Assembly: GCF_000222485.1 (NCBI RefSeq)
Contig: NC_015914.1
Span: 1,922,001-1,986,000 of the forward strand
Direction of reading: 5' to 3'
Length of the DNA stretch: 64,000 nt
Origin: Cyclobacterium marinum DSM 745
GTDB lineage: Bacteria; Bacteroidota; Bacteroidia; Cytophagales; Cyclobacteriaceae
Under the pieces are notes generated by a model. It was not told where the DNA came from. It did not search any database and saw only the letters and a list, made by a program, of their open reading frames with translations. The translations under genes were made by a program, and so were the position numbers. This document shows positions 18,414 through 27,709 of the stretch, in pieces; within the stretch, counting starts at the first letter, position 1, and each line of letters opens with the position of its first letter.

Positions 18414-18893
18414 ATGTATACTGTTAGAGAAGGAAAAAAAGAGGATTTACCGGCTATTCTTGAATTAATCAAAGAATTGGCATTGTATGAAAAAGCACCT
18501 GAAGAAGTGACCAATACCCTTGAAATGATGGAAAAGGATGGCTTTGGTCCTCAACCGGTTTTTGGCTTTTATGTTTTGGAAAAGGAGGATACCCAGCGCA
18601 TTATTGGAACCGCCATATATTATTACCGTTACAGCACATGGAAAGGCAAGCGACTTTACTTAGAAGATTATATTGTCACCGAAAAAGAGCGTGGAAAAGG
18701 TGCCGGCAAACTGCTTTTTGAAAGAGTAATGGCCAAATCACTCGAGGAGGGTTGCACAGGAATGATGTGGCAGGTCCTTGATTGGAATGAACCTGCAATC
18801 AGATTTTATAAGAAATACAGTGCTCGAATGGAATCTGAATGGATCAATTGTAATCTCCAAGCTGAAAAAATTAAGGAAATGTTAGCTAAATGA
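18414..18893 (+). CDS. GNAT-family N-acetyltransferase, diamine-acetyltransferase-like
   Basis: The 159-residue protein is a single GNAT domain. The acetyl-CoA-binding segment ERGKGAGKLLFE lies near residues 98-109, after the strand YLEDYIVTE. The C-terminal WNEPAIRFYKKYSA matches the family's last motif. The sequence layout (ELALYEKAPEEV early, GRRLYLEDYxV-like strand) resembles spermidine/spermine or thialysine N-acetyltransferases. The amine substrate is inferred. A 10-bp inverted repeat downstream (18961-19002) lies between this gene and the VWA gene. Confidence 0.85.
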   Translation: MYTVREGKKEDLPAILELIKELALYEKAPEEVTNTLEMMEKDGFGPQPVFGFYVLEKEDTQRIIGTAIYYYRYSTWKGKRLYLEDYIVTEKERGKGAGKLLFERVMAKSLEEGCTGMMWQVLDWNEPAIRFYKKYSARMESEWINCNLQAEKIKEMLAK

Positions 18894-19070
18894 TTGCTTA
18901 TGGCTCACCATTGGTGTACTCATTCTAATGAATTCCTTAAAGAATATCATTTCCATTCAATTAAATGATTCTGCGGGTCCTTCTAAAACTCCAATCATTT
19001 AAAGTTTAAATTTATTTTGAGGTATTTGCCTAAGTTTAAACCTCTCGGCCTTAATTCTTGTTACCCTACT

Positions 19071-20171
19071 ATGAAAGGTTTTAGATTCAGCAAATTTGTC
19101 CCACAAAAGGACGAAGATAAAAATACATTTGAACAGCTCTTGGATATTTTCCTGCAGTTGGTCACCATGACAGGGGGAGATGCTGCTGAAGCTCTGAGTT
19201 GGCTCACAGATTTGGACAAGAGATACAATATGACCAAGCCTGGCTATGGTATTGGAGACTTTATTGATGACCTCAAGAGCAAAGGTTATTTAGATGAGAA
19301 AAAGGGCAATGGAGAAATAAAGATAACAGGAAAAGCAGAGCAATCCATCCGAAAAAATGCTTTGGAAGAAATTTTCGGAAAACTTAAGCGGGGAAAAGGA
19401 GGACAGCACAAGACCAACCACACGGGACCCGGAGAGGAAAGAGGCACAGATCGCAGACCTTTTGCTTTTGGAGACAATTTAGATCAGATTGCATTGACAG
19501 ATTCTCTAAGAAATGCACAGATCAACCATGGTTTCTCCGGTGACTTCCTATTGACCGAAGATGATCTTGAAGTTGTAGAGAGTGAAATGCGAACACAAAC
19601 CTCTACTGTTTTGATGATTGACATCTCACACAGCATGATCTTATACGGTGAAGACCGCATCACCCCGGCAAAAAAAGTAGCCATGGCATTGGCCGAATTG
19701 GTAAAAACCAGATACCCTAAAGATACGCTGGATGTAATTGTATTTGGGAATGATGCTTGGCAAATTGAAATCAAAGACTTACCCTACCTTCAGGTCGGCC
19801 CTTACCACACCAATACAGTAGCCGGACTTGAATTGGCCATGAATCTCTTAAGGAGGAGAAAAAACCCAAACAAACAGATTTTCATGATCACTGATGGCAA
19901 ACCTACTTGCCTTAAGGTGGGCATCAAGTATTACAAAAACAGCTTTGGTATAGACAGCAAAATTCTCAAGGAAACGCTAAAACTTGCCGCTCAATGCAGA
20001 AGGCTGAAAATTCCTGTCACCACATTTATGATTGCTTCTGACCCTTATCTAAAGGAATTTGTTAAAGAATTTACTAAGGTCAATAATGGCAATGCTTATT
20101 ATAGCAACTTACAAGGATTGGGACATTTAATTTTTGAAGATTACCGAAGAAATAGAACCAAACGTTTTTAA
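19071..20171 (+). CDS. VWA-domain protein, partner of the downstream AAA+ ATPase
   Basis: The 366-residue protein has a helical N-terminal region (about 1-150) with a charged basic stretch rich in Gly and Lys near 105-135. A von Willebrand A domain follows, with MIDAS residues DISHSM near 183 and ITDGKP near 273. It is a cytoplasmic VWA protein of the kind that pairs with MoxR/magnesium chelatase-like ATPases. I use the ATG at 19071; an in-frame TTG at 19017 is possible but the added residues show no family feature. The ATPase gene follows 3 bp downstream. The metal or protein target is unknown. Confidence 0.85.
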   Translation: MKGFRFSKFVPQKDEDKNTFEQLLDIFLQLVTMTGGDAAEALSWLTDLDKRYNMTKPGYGIGDFIDDLKSKGYLDEKKGNGEIKITGKAEQSIRKNALEEIFGKLKRGKGGQHKTNHTGPGEERGTDRRPFAFGDNLDQIALTDSLRNAQINHGFSGDFLLTEDDLEVVESEMRTQTSTVLMIDISHSMILYGEDRITPAKKVAMALAELVKTRYPKDTLDVIVFGNDAWQIEIKDLPYLQVGPYHTNTVAGLELAMNLLRRRKNPNKQIFMITDGKPTCLKVGIKYYKNSFGIDSKILKETLKLAAQCRRLKIPVTTFMIASDPYLKEFVKEFTKVNNGNAYYSNLQGLGHLIFEDYRRNRTKRF

Positions 20172-20174
20172 ATA

Positions 20175-21701
20175 ATGGAATACACCAAAATGAAAGCAAA
20201 AGATTTATTAAAAATAAAAACCCTGGGACAGTTAAAAGCGGTTGGTTACAGTCCCAAATCCATCAAAGAAGAACTTAGAGACAATCTCATTCGCAAAATC
20301 AAGAACAAAGAAAATGTTTTTGAAGGAGTATGGGGATACGAAGATACGGTGATTCCTGATATTGAAAGAGCCATTCTTTCCAAACACAATATCAACTTCC
20401 TAGGGCTGAGAGGACAAGCCAAAACAAGGATTGCAAGAATGATGACCATGCTATTGGATGATTATGTACCGGTAGTAAAAGGGGCAGAACTCAATGATGA
20501 TCCACTCATGCCCATCTCCACATTTGCCAAAACATTGATCGATGAAAAAGGAGATGACACCCCTATTTTCTGGTGGGCAAAAGAAGAGCGCTACACAGAA
20601 AAATTGGCCACTCCGGATGTGTCGGTTGCAGATCTAATAGGTGATGTGGACCCCATTAAAGCGGCTACTATGAAGCTGTCATACAATGACGAAAAAGTCA
20701 TCCATTTTGGTCTTGTTCCAAGGTCAAATCGGTCCCTATTTGTCATTAATGAATTACCGGATTTACAGGCCAGGATTCAGGTCGCCCTATTTAATATTTT
20801 ACAAGAAGGGGATATACAAATCAGGGGATTTAAATTGAGGCTTCCTTTGGATATCCAATTTGTTTTCACAGCAAACCCAGAAGATTATACCAACAGAGGA
20901 ACCATCGTTACGCCGCTTAAAGATAGGATTGAAAGTCAAATCATTACTCATTATCCGAAAAGCATCGAAATTGGTAGAAAGATAACTGAACAGGAAGCTA
21001 ACGTCAACAACAGGCCGATGGAAAGGATCCATGTTCCTGAATTGATGAAAAACTTGATCGAACAAATTGCAGTAGAAGCACGAGAAAGTGAGTATGTAGA
21101 TGAAAAAAGTGGTGTTTCTGCAAGATTGACTATTTCGGCCTATGAAAACCTTATTTCTGCTGCGGAGCGCAGATTGTATATGAATGGCGAAAATGAAACC
21201 ATCGTCAGAATTGTTGACCTAATAGGGGTTATTCCGGCCATCACAGGCAAAGTAGAACTGGTCTATGAAGGTGAGCAGGAGGGTGCAGGATTGGTAGCTT
21301 ACAACCTCATTGGCAAAGCCATTCGTACCCTATTTTCTCAGCATTTCCCTTCCCCTGAGCAAAAAAAGAAAGCCAAAGAAGGTAATCCCTATGTTTTACC
21401 GCTATCCTGGTTTGGCGAAGGCAATAGCTTAGATATTTTGGCTTCACAAAGCGATAAAGAATACAAAAAGTTATTACAAGAAGTCCCCGGCCTAGAAAAA
21501 ATCACCACTCAATTTGTAAAAGAGCTTCCCGAAAAGGAAAAAGAATTTTACATGGAATTTGCCCTTCATGGGCTGGCGGAACACAGCCAGCTGAGCAAAA
21601 AGCTATTGGACACAGGCATGCAATTCAATGATTTGTTCAGCAGCATGTTTGACCTGGGAGCACCCGGAGAAGATGAAGTTGAAGATGATTTTGATGGATA
21701 A
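20175..21701 (+). CDS. Magnesium chelatase ChlI-like / MoxR-type AAA+ ATPase
   Basis: The 508-residue protein has Walker A GLRGQAKT near residues 76-83, Walker B LFVINELPD near 188 and sensor FTANPEDYTNRG near 231. A lid region and a long extension of about 200 residues at the C-terminus end in an acidic tail (GEDEVEDDFDG). The AAA core resembles the I subunit of magnesium chelatase. The partner VWA protein ends 3 bp upstream, giving an ATPase/VWA pair like BchI/BchD or MoxR/VWA systems. There are no chlorophyll or cobalamin genes nearby, so chelation is not implied. A strong terminator follows. Confidence 0.87.
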   Translation: MEYTKMKAKDLLKIKTLGQLKAVGYSPKSIKEELRDNLIRKIKNKENVFEGVWGYEDTVIPDIERAILSKHNINFLGLRGQAKTRIARMMTMLLDDYVPVVKGAELNDDPLMPISTFAKTLIDEKGDDTPIFWWAKEERYTEKLATPDVSVADLIGDVDPIKAATMKLSYNDEKVIHFGLVPRSNRSLFVINELPDLQARIQVALFNILQEGDIQIRGFKLRLPLDIQFVFTANPEDYTNRGTIVTPLKDRIESQIITHYPKSIEIGRKITEQEANVNNRPMERIHVPELMKNLIEQIAVEARESEYVDEKSGVSARLTISAYENLISAAERRLYMNGENETIVRIVDLIGVIPAITGKVELVYEGEQEGAGLVAYNLIGKAIRTLFSQHFPSPEQKKKAKEGNPYVLPLSWFGEGNSLDILASQSDKEYKKLLQEVPGLEKITTQFVKELPEKEKEFYMEFALHGLAEHSQLSKKLLDTGMQFNDLFSSMFDLGAPGEDEVEDDFDG

Positions 21702-21744
21702 ATATTGACTTCAGCAAATTGCTATATGTGTGAATTATCAGGAC

Positions 21745-21782
21745 AAAAGGAACAACTCCCAAAGGAGTTTGTTCCTTTTTTA
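21745..21782 (+). terminator. Intrinsic terminator after the VWA/AAA+ operon
   Basis: A 15-bp stem with one bulged base (AAAAGGAACAACTCC, loop CAAA, complementary arm ending TTGTTCCTTTT) is followed by a T-run. It lies 43 bp after the ATPase stop codon. Confidence 0.8.
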
Positions 21783-21874
21783 TGTCCAATTTTGATTATG
21801 GTTTTTCCACCCTATTTAACCTATTTAGTTTTTCACAGGCCTACTTAAAAACCAAATGATTGAATCTCTTCTTT

Positions 21875-22078
21875 TTAATGCGTCTTGCATGATTTAATGC
21901 CAAACAAGGAGTATAGGGGACAAAAACTAATCAAGCTCGTTAGTAGAAAAATGGCCGAAACGATAATTAACACGATGCCCAATACTCCAGCTACAATCCC
22001 TGAGAAATAAAGATACAAGGCAACTATTGCAATAATTGTCCTTACGATTCTATCGGTTGATCCCATATTTTTTGTCAT
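21875..22078 (-). CDS. Small DUF2892-type membrane protein
   Basis: The 67-residue protein begins MTKNMGSTDRIVRTIIAIVAL, has two transmembrane helices (about 11-30 and 33-52) and ends with FCPLYSLFGIKSCKTH. This is the pattern of DUF2892/YgaP-like inner membrane proteins: NxGxxDRxxR start and CPLYxLxGxxxC end. The family is often linked to rhodanese or sulfur handling by the conserved cysteines, but a function is not established. It stands alone on the minus strand. Confidence 0.85.
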   Translation of the reverse strand: MTKNMGSTDRIVRTIIAIVALYLYFSGIVAGVLGIVLIIVSAIFLLTSLISFCPLYSLFGIKSCKTH

Positions 22079-22238
22079 AATACGTTTATTTTAATTGAAG
22101 AAAAAATTTGAAAAACAGCAGATCCTATTGGCGAATCATGCGTCTAATACAATAAAAATAAAGGTTATCCTTTAGAATATAAGTGATTTAAATCACATAA
22201 GACATAATTCTATAGCAACAACAGTTACTTAATTCCGC

Positions 22239-23102
22239 TCATTCATTATTGCCAATAAATTTAAGTATTTCATTGACCATTTTTTCTTTCTTAGTAAAAG
22301 GAATCAAATGACCTTCTCCAGAAATGGTTTTAACCTCCAACCACTTTTTTGGAATATTTTGCAATGAAAAATTTACATTCCCATAAGGCACCAAGCCATC
22401 CTTGTCTCCATGTATGTGTAAGATTGGGGAATTTATTTTATCCCATTGATTGACAAATGTTCTAAGTTCTTCTTCATGGGAATACTTCTCATCCGCAGCT
22501 ACTCTTAAAGACTTAGAAACCATCCATCGGGTACTATTATACAAGGCCAATTTTCCAAACCAAAAGTATTTTTCCTGCTCAGGGTCTATGGCCGGGGCGA
22601 TCATTACTGTGCCTTTGAGCCATTCCGGATCCTGGATGGCAATATAACCGGCGATGGTTCCACCATAGGAATGCCCTACAGAATAAACATTTTGCTGGTT
22701 GGCATTCACTTTTTTTATTAGGGTGTCTATGGCCTCAAATTGCTGGGGAATGGCTTGATAATTGCCATAGCCCGAATAACCATAGCCAAGCCGATCAATA
22801 ACCAGAATTGAAAATTGCGCTCTTAAAGTGTCATCCTGAATATATGAAAGAAAAGCGGAAGAAGAACCGGGAGCACCATGAATAAACAACAAAATAGGTG
22901 CGTCCTTATCAGGGTTTTCATACCATAACCATCGAAGAGGATATGCTTCCAAATAATTTATTTCAAAAGTACTTGCCTGCTTCTCCATCAACCGGTAGAG
23001 ACTTTTGTCATTATCCCTAAATGAGAAACATCCTGGCATGAATATTAAGAAAAAAATTAATAGCGGAGAAAACCTGAGGGTTTTGAAATTCATATAATGC
23101 AA
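22239..23102 (-). CDS. Alpha/beta hydrolase, probable lipoprotein
   Basis: The 287-residue protein has a lipoprotein signal (LIFFLIFMPGC) and a single alpha/beta hydrolase domain: oxyanion region FIHGAPGSS near 75, nucleophile Ser in VGHSYGGT near 144, Asp in HGDKDGLVP near 234 and His in GEGHLIPF near 267. The substrate cannot be predicted. The start could be the first Met or the Met three codons later (MNFKTLRF), which gives the more usual signal length. It is transcribed divergently from the DinB gene. Confidence 0.82.
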   Translation of the reverse strand: MHYMNFKTLRFSPLLIFFLIFMPGCFSFRDNDKSLYRLMEKQASTFEINYLEAYPLRWLWYENPDKDAPILLFIHGAPGSSSAFLSYIQDDTLRAQFSILVIDRLGYGYSGYGNYQAIPQQFEAIDTLIKKVNANQQNVYSVGHSYGGTIAGYIAIQDPEWLKGTVMIAPAIDPEQEKYFWFGKLALYNSTRWMVSKSLRVAADEKYSHEEELRTFVNQWDKINSPILHIHGDKDGLVPYGNVNFSLQNIPKKWLEVKTISGEGHLIPFTKKEKMVNEILKFIGNNE

Positions 23103-23227
23103 TTTACTTAAGAAACGAAAATCAGATCACCTCGGTTTTATTTTGAAGCGTAAAGCATTGCTTAATACGATTCGATTTATCCCAAGCATTGGATTTTAAA
23201 TCAAAGATGTTTTTATTGTCCTTTGTT

Positions 23228-23755
23228 ATGAAAGGAAAGTTAGTCGTTCAATTTGTATTATTGATTTTAATTATGGGCATTTCAGATTTAAAAGCACAAA
23301 TGTATTTTTCCGACCAATACCCTGAGGTTTGGAAACGCAATATGAATTATTCACAGCTTGTGGCAGAGGCAATGCCCGCAGAACTATACGATTACCAGCC
23401 AACCCCCGAGTCCATGTCTTTTAAAGATCAGCTTTTACATATCGTGGACAATATCAGCTACCTTACTGCCAAAATCAATGGCCAAAAAATAACTTTTTAT
23501 AACAAAGAAAATAAAGCCTCCATCGATAAAAAGCAGCTCATTGAGCTACTTTCACAGGCAAATGATTATGTATTGGAATTGATCAAAAATGCAGAAAAAA
23601 TCCAATTGGATGAAAAGATCGTCTTTGGCAATGAAAACATGACCAAAGAAAATATTTTTTATTTATTGCGTGGGCACCAAGTGCATCACCGAGCACAGTG
23701 TTTAGTATACCTGCGATTAAAGGGCATAAACGCCCCCTCCTATGTAGGCTGGTAA
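23228..23755 (+). CDS. Secreted DinB-family protein
   Basis: From the ATG at 23228 the product is 175 residues, with a signal peptide (VVQFVLLILIMGISDLKA, cleavage before QMYF). The four-helix DinB fold carries the metal-binding pattern: His in DQLLHIVDNISYL and the HQVHHRAQ motif near residue 153. DinB proteins bind divalent metals, and many are thiol transferases. Export is somewhat unusual for the fold. An upstream in-frame TTG (23189) and ATG (23207) would add residues before the signal peptide; the chosen start fits best. Confidence 0.82.
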   Translation: MKGKLVVQFVLLILIMGISDLKAQMYFSDQYPEVWKRNMNYSQLVAEAMPAELYDYQPTPESMSFKDQLLHIVDNISYLTAKINGQKITFYNKENKASIDKKQLIELLSQANDYVLELIKNAEKIQLDEKIVFGNENMTKENIFYLLRGHQVHHRAQCLVYLRLKGINAPSYVGW

Positions 23756-24068
23756 GATTAAAATACAGGGTTAAAGAGCTACTGGCTTTCACGAAAAGGC
23801 GGTTTCATTATTAAGCAAACTGTAGGTTAATACGCTATAAAGCCAACTGATTTACCCCTCGGGTGGCACCTTCTGCGTCGGCTTACACGGAGTTACCAAG
23901 ATTGTACGCTAGAGTCTTACATTAGACTCTGTCATCTGTATTGCTGCGTTTTAAAAATATTAATTCTCGCGATGACGATTTTTTCATGATTCAAAGTCGA
24001 ACTCAGGTTAACAAGTATAAATTTTCAATATTTAGAAATTATTGGGACTAAAGTTTTGTTCTAGTTTC
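23756..24068. other. Non-coding stretch with a small hairpin
   Basis: No gene is visible in this 313-bp stretch. It contains locally GC-richer sequence than its surroundings and a 7-bp hairpin AGAGTCT/AGACTCT at 23911-23930. It may hold repeat remnants, but no recognisable element or end was found. Confidence 0.35.
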
Positions 24069-24569
24069 ATGAAAGTTTTATACGCTTTTTCCTTTTGTCT
24101 AATGATAGCATTTCTTTCAGGGGAAAATAGCTTCGGACAAAGCTTGGCATATAAAGCATTGCTTAAGCGCACTTATGATCAAAATTTTGATTTGGTATAT
24201 CCCGAACAAAAGGAGTTTATCAAAAATGCCATAATATTGGACACCAGGGAAGCATACGAATTCGAGGTGAGCCATTTGAAAGGGGCCCAATGGATAGGTT
24301 ATGAAACTTTTAACCTTTCATCGGTTGAGGACATTCCTAAGGATAGTCCCATAGTTGTTTATTGTTCAATTGGTGCCCGAAGTCAAGAAATTGGAAAAAT
24401 ATTAAAACAAAATGGTTTCAGTAAAGTATATAACCTTTATGGAGGAATATTTCATTGGGTAAATGAAAACAATCCTGTGTTTCAAGCAGACACCTTGCCT
24501 ACCAACAAAGTACATACCTACAATAAAATGTGGGGAATATGGCTTAACAAGGGCGAAAAAGTAAATTAA
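24069..24569 (+). CDS. Exported rhodanese-domain protein
   Basis: The 166-residue product begins with a signal peptide (YAFSFCLMIAFLSGENSFG) and contains one rhodanese domain. The entry motif ILDTREAYEFEVSHLKGA lies near residues 56-73, with the catalytic loop YCSIGARSQ near 97. The Cys in this loop carries sulfur in the family, so the protein may transfer sulfane sulfur in the periplasm. The ATG at 24069 is preferred over an in-frame TTG at 24042, because it leaves a normal signal peptide. It lies 41 bp before the HAD gene. Confidence 0.88.
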   Translation: MKVLYAFSFCLMIAFLSGENSFGQSLAYKALLKRTYDQNFDLVYPEQKEFIKNAIILDTREAYEFEVSHLKGAQWIGYETFNLSSVEDIPKDSPIVVYCSIGARSQEIGKILKQNGFSKVYNLYGGIFHWVNENNPVFQADTLPTNKVHTYNKMWGIWLNKGEKVN

Positions 24570-24610
24570 TCCCACAGACGATTTATTGTCACCCGCTAAA
24601 TTAAAAAATT

Positions 24611-25282
24611 ATGTCTTCTTCACCCCAATTGTTAATATTTGATGTGAATGAAACCTTGCTGGATACAAAAGCAGTGACTGCTGCAATTAATAAAGAATTA
24701 GGGAATTCTGAGGCAGCAGGCAAATGGTTTCAATCTTTATTGCATTATTCATTGGTGGAAACTGTCACCGGTGATTTTGCTGATTTCTCTCAAATTGCTG
24801 ATGCTTGCTTGGAAATGACTGCCAAAAATTATGGCAAAGATCTTTCCGCTGAAAAAAGAGAAATAATTTTAAGCGAATTCAAAAAACTCTCTCCGCATTC
24901 GGAGGTTTTCGAAGGTCTTCAACGTTTAAAAAATGCCGGTTTTATAATCGTAGCCCTTAGCAATGGCACACTTGAAACTATCAATGATCAGTTAAAGTAT
25001 GCAGGGATTAACCAATTATTTGATAGAATTTTCAGTATTCAGAGTATAGGCAAATTTAAACCACACCCTTCTACATATGCCTATGTCCTTGATAAGATGG
25101 AAATTTCTTCAGATAAAGTGTTGATGATTGCTGCACACCCTTGGGATTTGGTGGGTGCTTCCAGAGCAGGACTACAGACTGCATTTATCAAAAGAGAAGG
25201 AAAATCAAATTATCCACTGTCACCAAAAAATGATTTTGAAGCAGAAAACTTGATTCAGCTCTCTAACCTACTTATTCACTGA
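24611..25282 (+). CDS. HAD-superfamily hydrolase, haloacid dehalogenase type II-like
   Basis: The 223-residue protein carries HAD motif I FDVNETLLD near residues 10-18, motif II ALSNGT near 117, and motifs III/IV KFKPHPSTY and MIAAHPWDLVGASRAGL. The first motif has Asn where phosphatases have the second Asp, as in the haloacid dehalogenase type II group (DxxxT), so a dehalogenase or related hydrolase is more likely than a phosphatase. The cap is a helical type I cap. The DUF547 gene follows after 14 bp. The natural substrate is unknown. Confidence 0.85.
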   Translation: MSSSPQLLIFDVNETLLDTKAVTAAINKELGNSEAAGKWFQSLLHYSLVETVTGDFADFSQIADACLEMTAKNYGKDLSAEKREIILSEFKKLSPHSEVFEGLQRLKNAGFIIVALSNGTLETINDQLKYAGINQLFDRIFSIQSIGKFKPHPSTYAYVLDKMEISSDKVLMIAAHPWDLVGASRAGLQTAFIKREGKSNYPLSPKNDFEAENLIQLSNLLIH

Positions 25283-25296
25283 CAGCCCAATATACA

Positions 25297-26055
25297 ATGA
25301 TAAAACTGTTCATTTACTACAGTGTCCTTTTGATCAACTTATCCTGCGGAAGTTCTGGACTGGGTCAATCTGGCACAACCCCGCCTAGTCATGCAACTTT
25401 TGACCAGTTGCTTCAAGCTCACGTTAGCGAGCAGGGAACGGTAAACTATAAAGGATTTATGGCTGATGTGGATAAATTAGATGCATACTTAGCCTCATTG
25501 AGCTCCAATGCTCCAGATAGAGCAGCCTGGTCGGAAGCAGAACAGTTGGCGTATTGGATCAATGCTTACAATGCTTTCACCATTAAATTGATCCTTGACC
25601 ACTACCCTGTAAAAAGTATTAAAGACATTGGCCCAAAATTGACCATCCCGATTGTCAACACGGTATGGCATTTGGAGTTTTTTGAAATTGGTGGAAAACC
25701 GGCAAGTCTGGATGAAATAGAACATAAAATATTAAGAAAAGAATTCGATGAACCAAGAATTCATTTTGCCATTAACTGTGCATCTATCTCTTGTCCGAAA
25801 TTAATGAATCATGCCTATTCAGCCAAAAATTTAGATGCTCAGTTGCAACAGGCAGCATATACGTTCATCAATAACCCAATGCACAATTCGATGACAAAGG
25901 AACAAGCGGAACTGTCTCCACTTTTTTCATGGTTTGAAGAAGACTTTACCAGAAAGGGTAGCCTAGTGGATTTTATCAATCAATATGCTGAGAACAAACT
26001 AAATAATGAAGCAAAAATTTCCTTCAAAGACTACAACTGGTCTTTGAACGAATAA
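25297..26055 (+). CDS. DUF547 family protein, exported
   Basis: The 252-residue protein has an N-terminal signal (IYYSVLLINLSCGSSG, possibly a lipoprotein signal with a weak lipobox). The DUF547 domain shows AYWINAYNAFTIKLIL near 81 and HFAINCASISCPKLM near 153. The family has conserved Trp, Asn and Cys residues, and its biochemical function is not established. It is 14 bp after the HAD gene and ends 18 bp before the convergent DinB gene. Confidence 0.85.
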   Translation: MIKLFIYYSVLLINLSCGSSGLGQSGTTPPSHATFDQLLQAHVSEQGTVNYKGFMADVDKLDAYLASLSSNAPDRAAWSEAEQLAYWINAYNAFTIKLILDHYPVKSIKDIGPKLTIPIVNTVWHLEFFEIGGKPASLDEIEHKILRKEFDEPRIHFAINCASISCPKLMNHAYSAKNLDAQLQQAAYTFINNPMHNSMTKEQAELSPLFSWFEEDFTRKGSLVDFINQYAENKLNNEAKISFKDYNWSLNE

Positions 26056-26073
26056 AAATTGGTTTGGGTATTA

Positions 26074-26586
26074 CTATTTATCTGCCTTGGCAAGCCGTGA
26101 TTTGGTAGTGGAAGGTGCAACTCCAAAATCACTATCCACCAAATGAACTAGCCCTTGATCTAAAAGAGATATTTTGATCAAAGCCTGATGGTGAATACTA
26201 TGTTCAAGGCAATAAACCAACTCCCTTAGAAAAGAAGATGGAATGACACATTCACAGTTTTCCAAAAGGGAAAAATTGGTGACGAGAGATGCCTCTCCTG
26301 AAAACTTTTCCCCTTCTAAAAACCTTACAACATGACCGACTGCAGCTAAGGCTGTTTTGGGATCCTGTTCTATAGAATTATCTCGTTTTCTTTTGTCGTA
26401 ATTGATCGCTGTCAATTTTGAATCCATTGCCTCTCTGATACAAATATAGAATTCAAGAATATGCCGAATGTGTTGGCCTATGGTAGCTCCAGATAAAAAT
26501 TTAGATTTATAATTGTATTGCTTGATGGTTAGCTTTTCCAAAAGACCGGAAATTTGCTCTAGGTTTTGTTTACATTCAGCTTTCAT
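26074..26586 (-). CDS. Cytoplasmic DinB-superfamily protein
   Basis: The 170-residue protein has the DinB four-helix metal-binding pattern: TIGQHIRHILEF near residues 35-46 and YCLEHSIHHQALIKI near 126-140, with His residues placed to bind a metal ion. No signal peptide is present. It is a different subgroup from the exported DinB gene at 23228. In Bacteroidetes such proteins are frequent and mostly uncharacterised. A role as a thiol transferase is possible by family only. Confidence 0.82.
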   Translation of the reverse strand: MKAECKQNLEQISGLLEKLTIKQYNYKSKFLSGATIGQHIRHILEFYICIREAMDSKLTAINYDKRKRDNSIEQDPKTALAAVGHVVRFLEGEKFSGEASLVTNFSLLENCECVIPSSFLRELVYCLEHSIHHQALIKISLLDQGLVHLVDSDFGVAPSTTKSRLAKADK

Positions 26587-26676
26587 AATTCAATATTCGG
26601 AATCCTAATTTTGATTACAGTAAAAAACCGTTCTTTAAAATAGACGTATTTGCCCATAAAACCTGACATAACACAG

Positions 26677-27705
26677 TCATTTTTTTATTTTTTTTCTTTG
26701 CATATAATGCTCCCAAGCATCTTTTAATGAGGTAGTTGAATGCTGCAACATATTATTTTCCCTACTAATTTTATAGATCACAGTCCAATGTTTTAAAAGC
26801 GTCTTGATCCCTTCCCGCAATTTTGTGTCAGGATCATAAATATGAGCCGGCTCTGCATTCACCCCATTAATCTCCAATACCTTAATTCCTTTTCCTTGAA
26901 CAAAATCTTCCAAAGAGTTTGCTTTTAAATCCACCCTTCCATAATAAAAAGTACCTAACCGACGACTCAACTTATCAAAAAACCGTTCGAGGGAAGGGCT
27001 TGTATGTCTTGATCCATCAAGAAATTTGGTGCCACGATTGTGATTACCAATGGGTTCAAGCAACTTTTCTTTTCCTAAAGGCAAGACCTCTTCAGAGTCC
27101 AAGCCACCGCCATCAAACAATTTCCTGCTCACTAATCTTCCTCGGGGCGATTCATCCACCAAGTCTTTAAGACTGGTTTTACCATCACCCACAACTGTCA
27201 GAAACTCCTTTAAAACGATGGAAGGTATTATCCCAAATTTTTTACTAGGTAGCCTGTAATAAAATACGCCTGCCTCAAAAGACGTTTGAATAAATTCCTG
27301 CAATAGTATATCTGTGCTATTCCGCTTTAAGTATGTAGCAAGCTCCTCTTCATTTTCAACAACTTTCACTCCTGTGCCTCTTTCTCCCCTATCGGGTTTA
27401 GCGATCAAGGGAAAATTAATTGCCATTTTGGCAAGGGCTTTTTGGGCCATTTTAAAAGATGTTCCCGATTGGAGAAAAACTGTTTTTGGTATTAGCTCAG
27501 GGGGGAGTTTACGAAGCTGACGGTATTTGCTGCAATTATAAAGCCCACCCATTTCCATGTCCGGATTTGCCTGGGTGAAGAAAAAGAAAGACCTGGCCCT
27601 AACTGAAAGTATCAGGTAATAAAATACCACAGGCAAATAAACCAGCCATGTTGGCCAATATTCCCAGTGCATCAGTTTTGTTATGAAGTTACTTTTAAAT
27701 TTCAT
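26677..27705 (-). CDS. Membrane-anchored ATP-grasp protein
   Basis: From the Met at 27705 the product is 342 residues. It has one hydrophobic segment near 17-37 (WLVYLPVVFYYLILSV) and then an ATP-grasp domain: FPLIAKPDRGERGTGVKVV near 118-136, LLQEFI near 158 and the metal-binding end KVLEINGVNAEPAHIYDP near 280. ATP-grasp enzymes join a carboxylate to an amine or thiol through an acyl phosphate. The substrate is unknown. The start at 27705 avoids overlap with the barrel gene, whose stop lies only 4 bp upstream. The two probably form an operon and may act together at the envelope. Confidence 0.85.
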   Translation of the reverse strand: MKFKSNFITKLMHWEYWPTWLVYLPVVFYYLILSVRARSFFFFTQANPDMEMGGLYNCSKYRQLRKLPPELIPKTVFLQSGTSFKMAQKALAKMAINFPLIAKPDRGERGTGVKVVENEEELATYLKRNSTDILLQEFIQTSFEAGVFYYRLPSKKFGIIPSIVLKEFLTVVGDGKTSLKDLVDESPRGRLVSRKLFDGGGLDSEEVLPLGKEKLLEPIGNHNRGTKFLDGSRHTSPSLERFFDKLSRRLGTFYYGRVDLKANSLEDFVQGKGIKVLEINGVNAEPAHIYDPDTKLREGIKTLLKHWTVIYKISRENNMLQHSTTSLKDAWEHYMQRKKIKK

Positions 27706-27709
27706 TTGA

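Noticed and set aside
19017..19070. TTG-extended starts for genes beginning 19071, 23228, 24069, 41970, 48784 and 49068
   Set aside because: In each case an in-frame ATG downstream fits the signal peptide, conserved domain start or operon overlap better. The upstream residues look untranslated.
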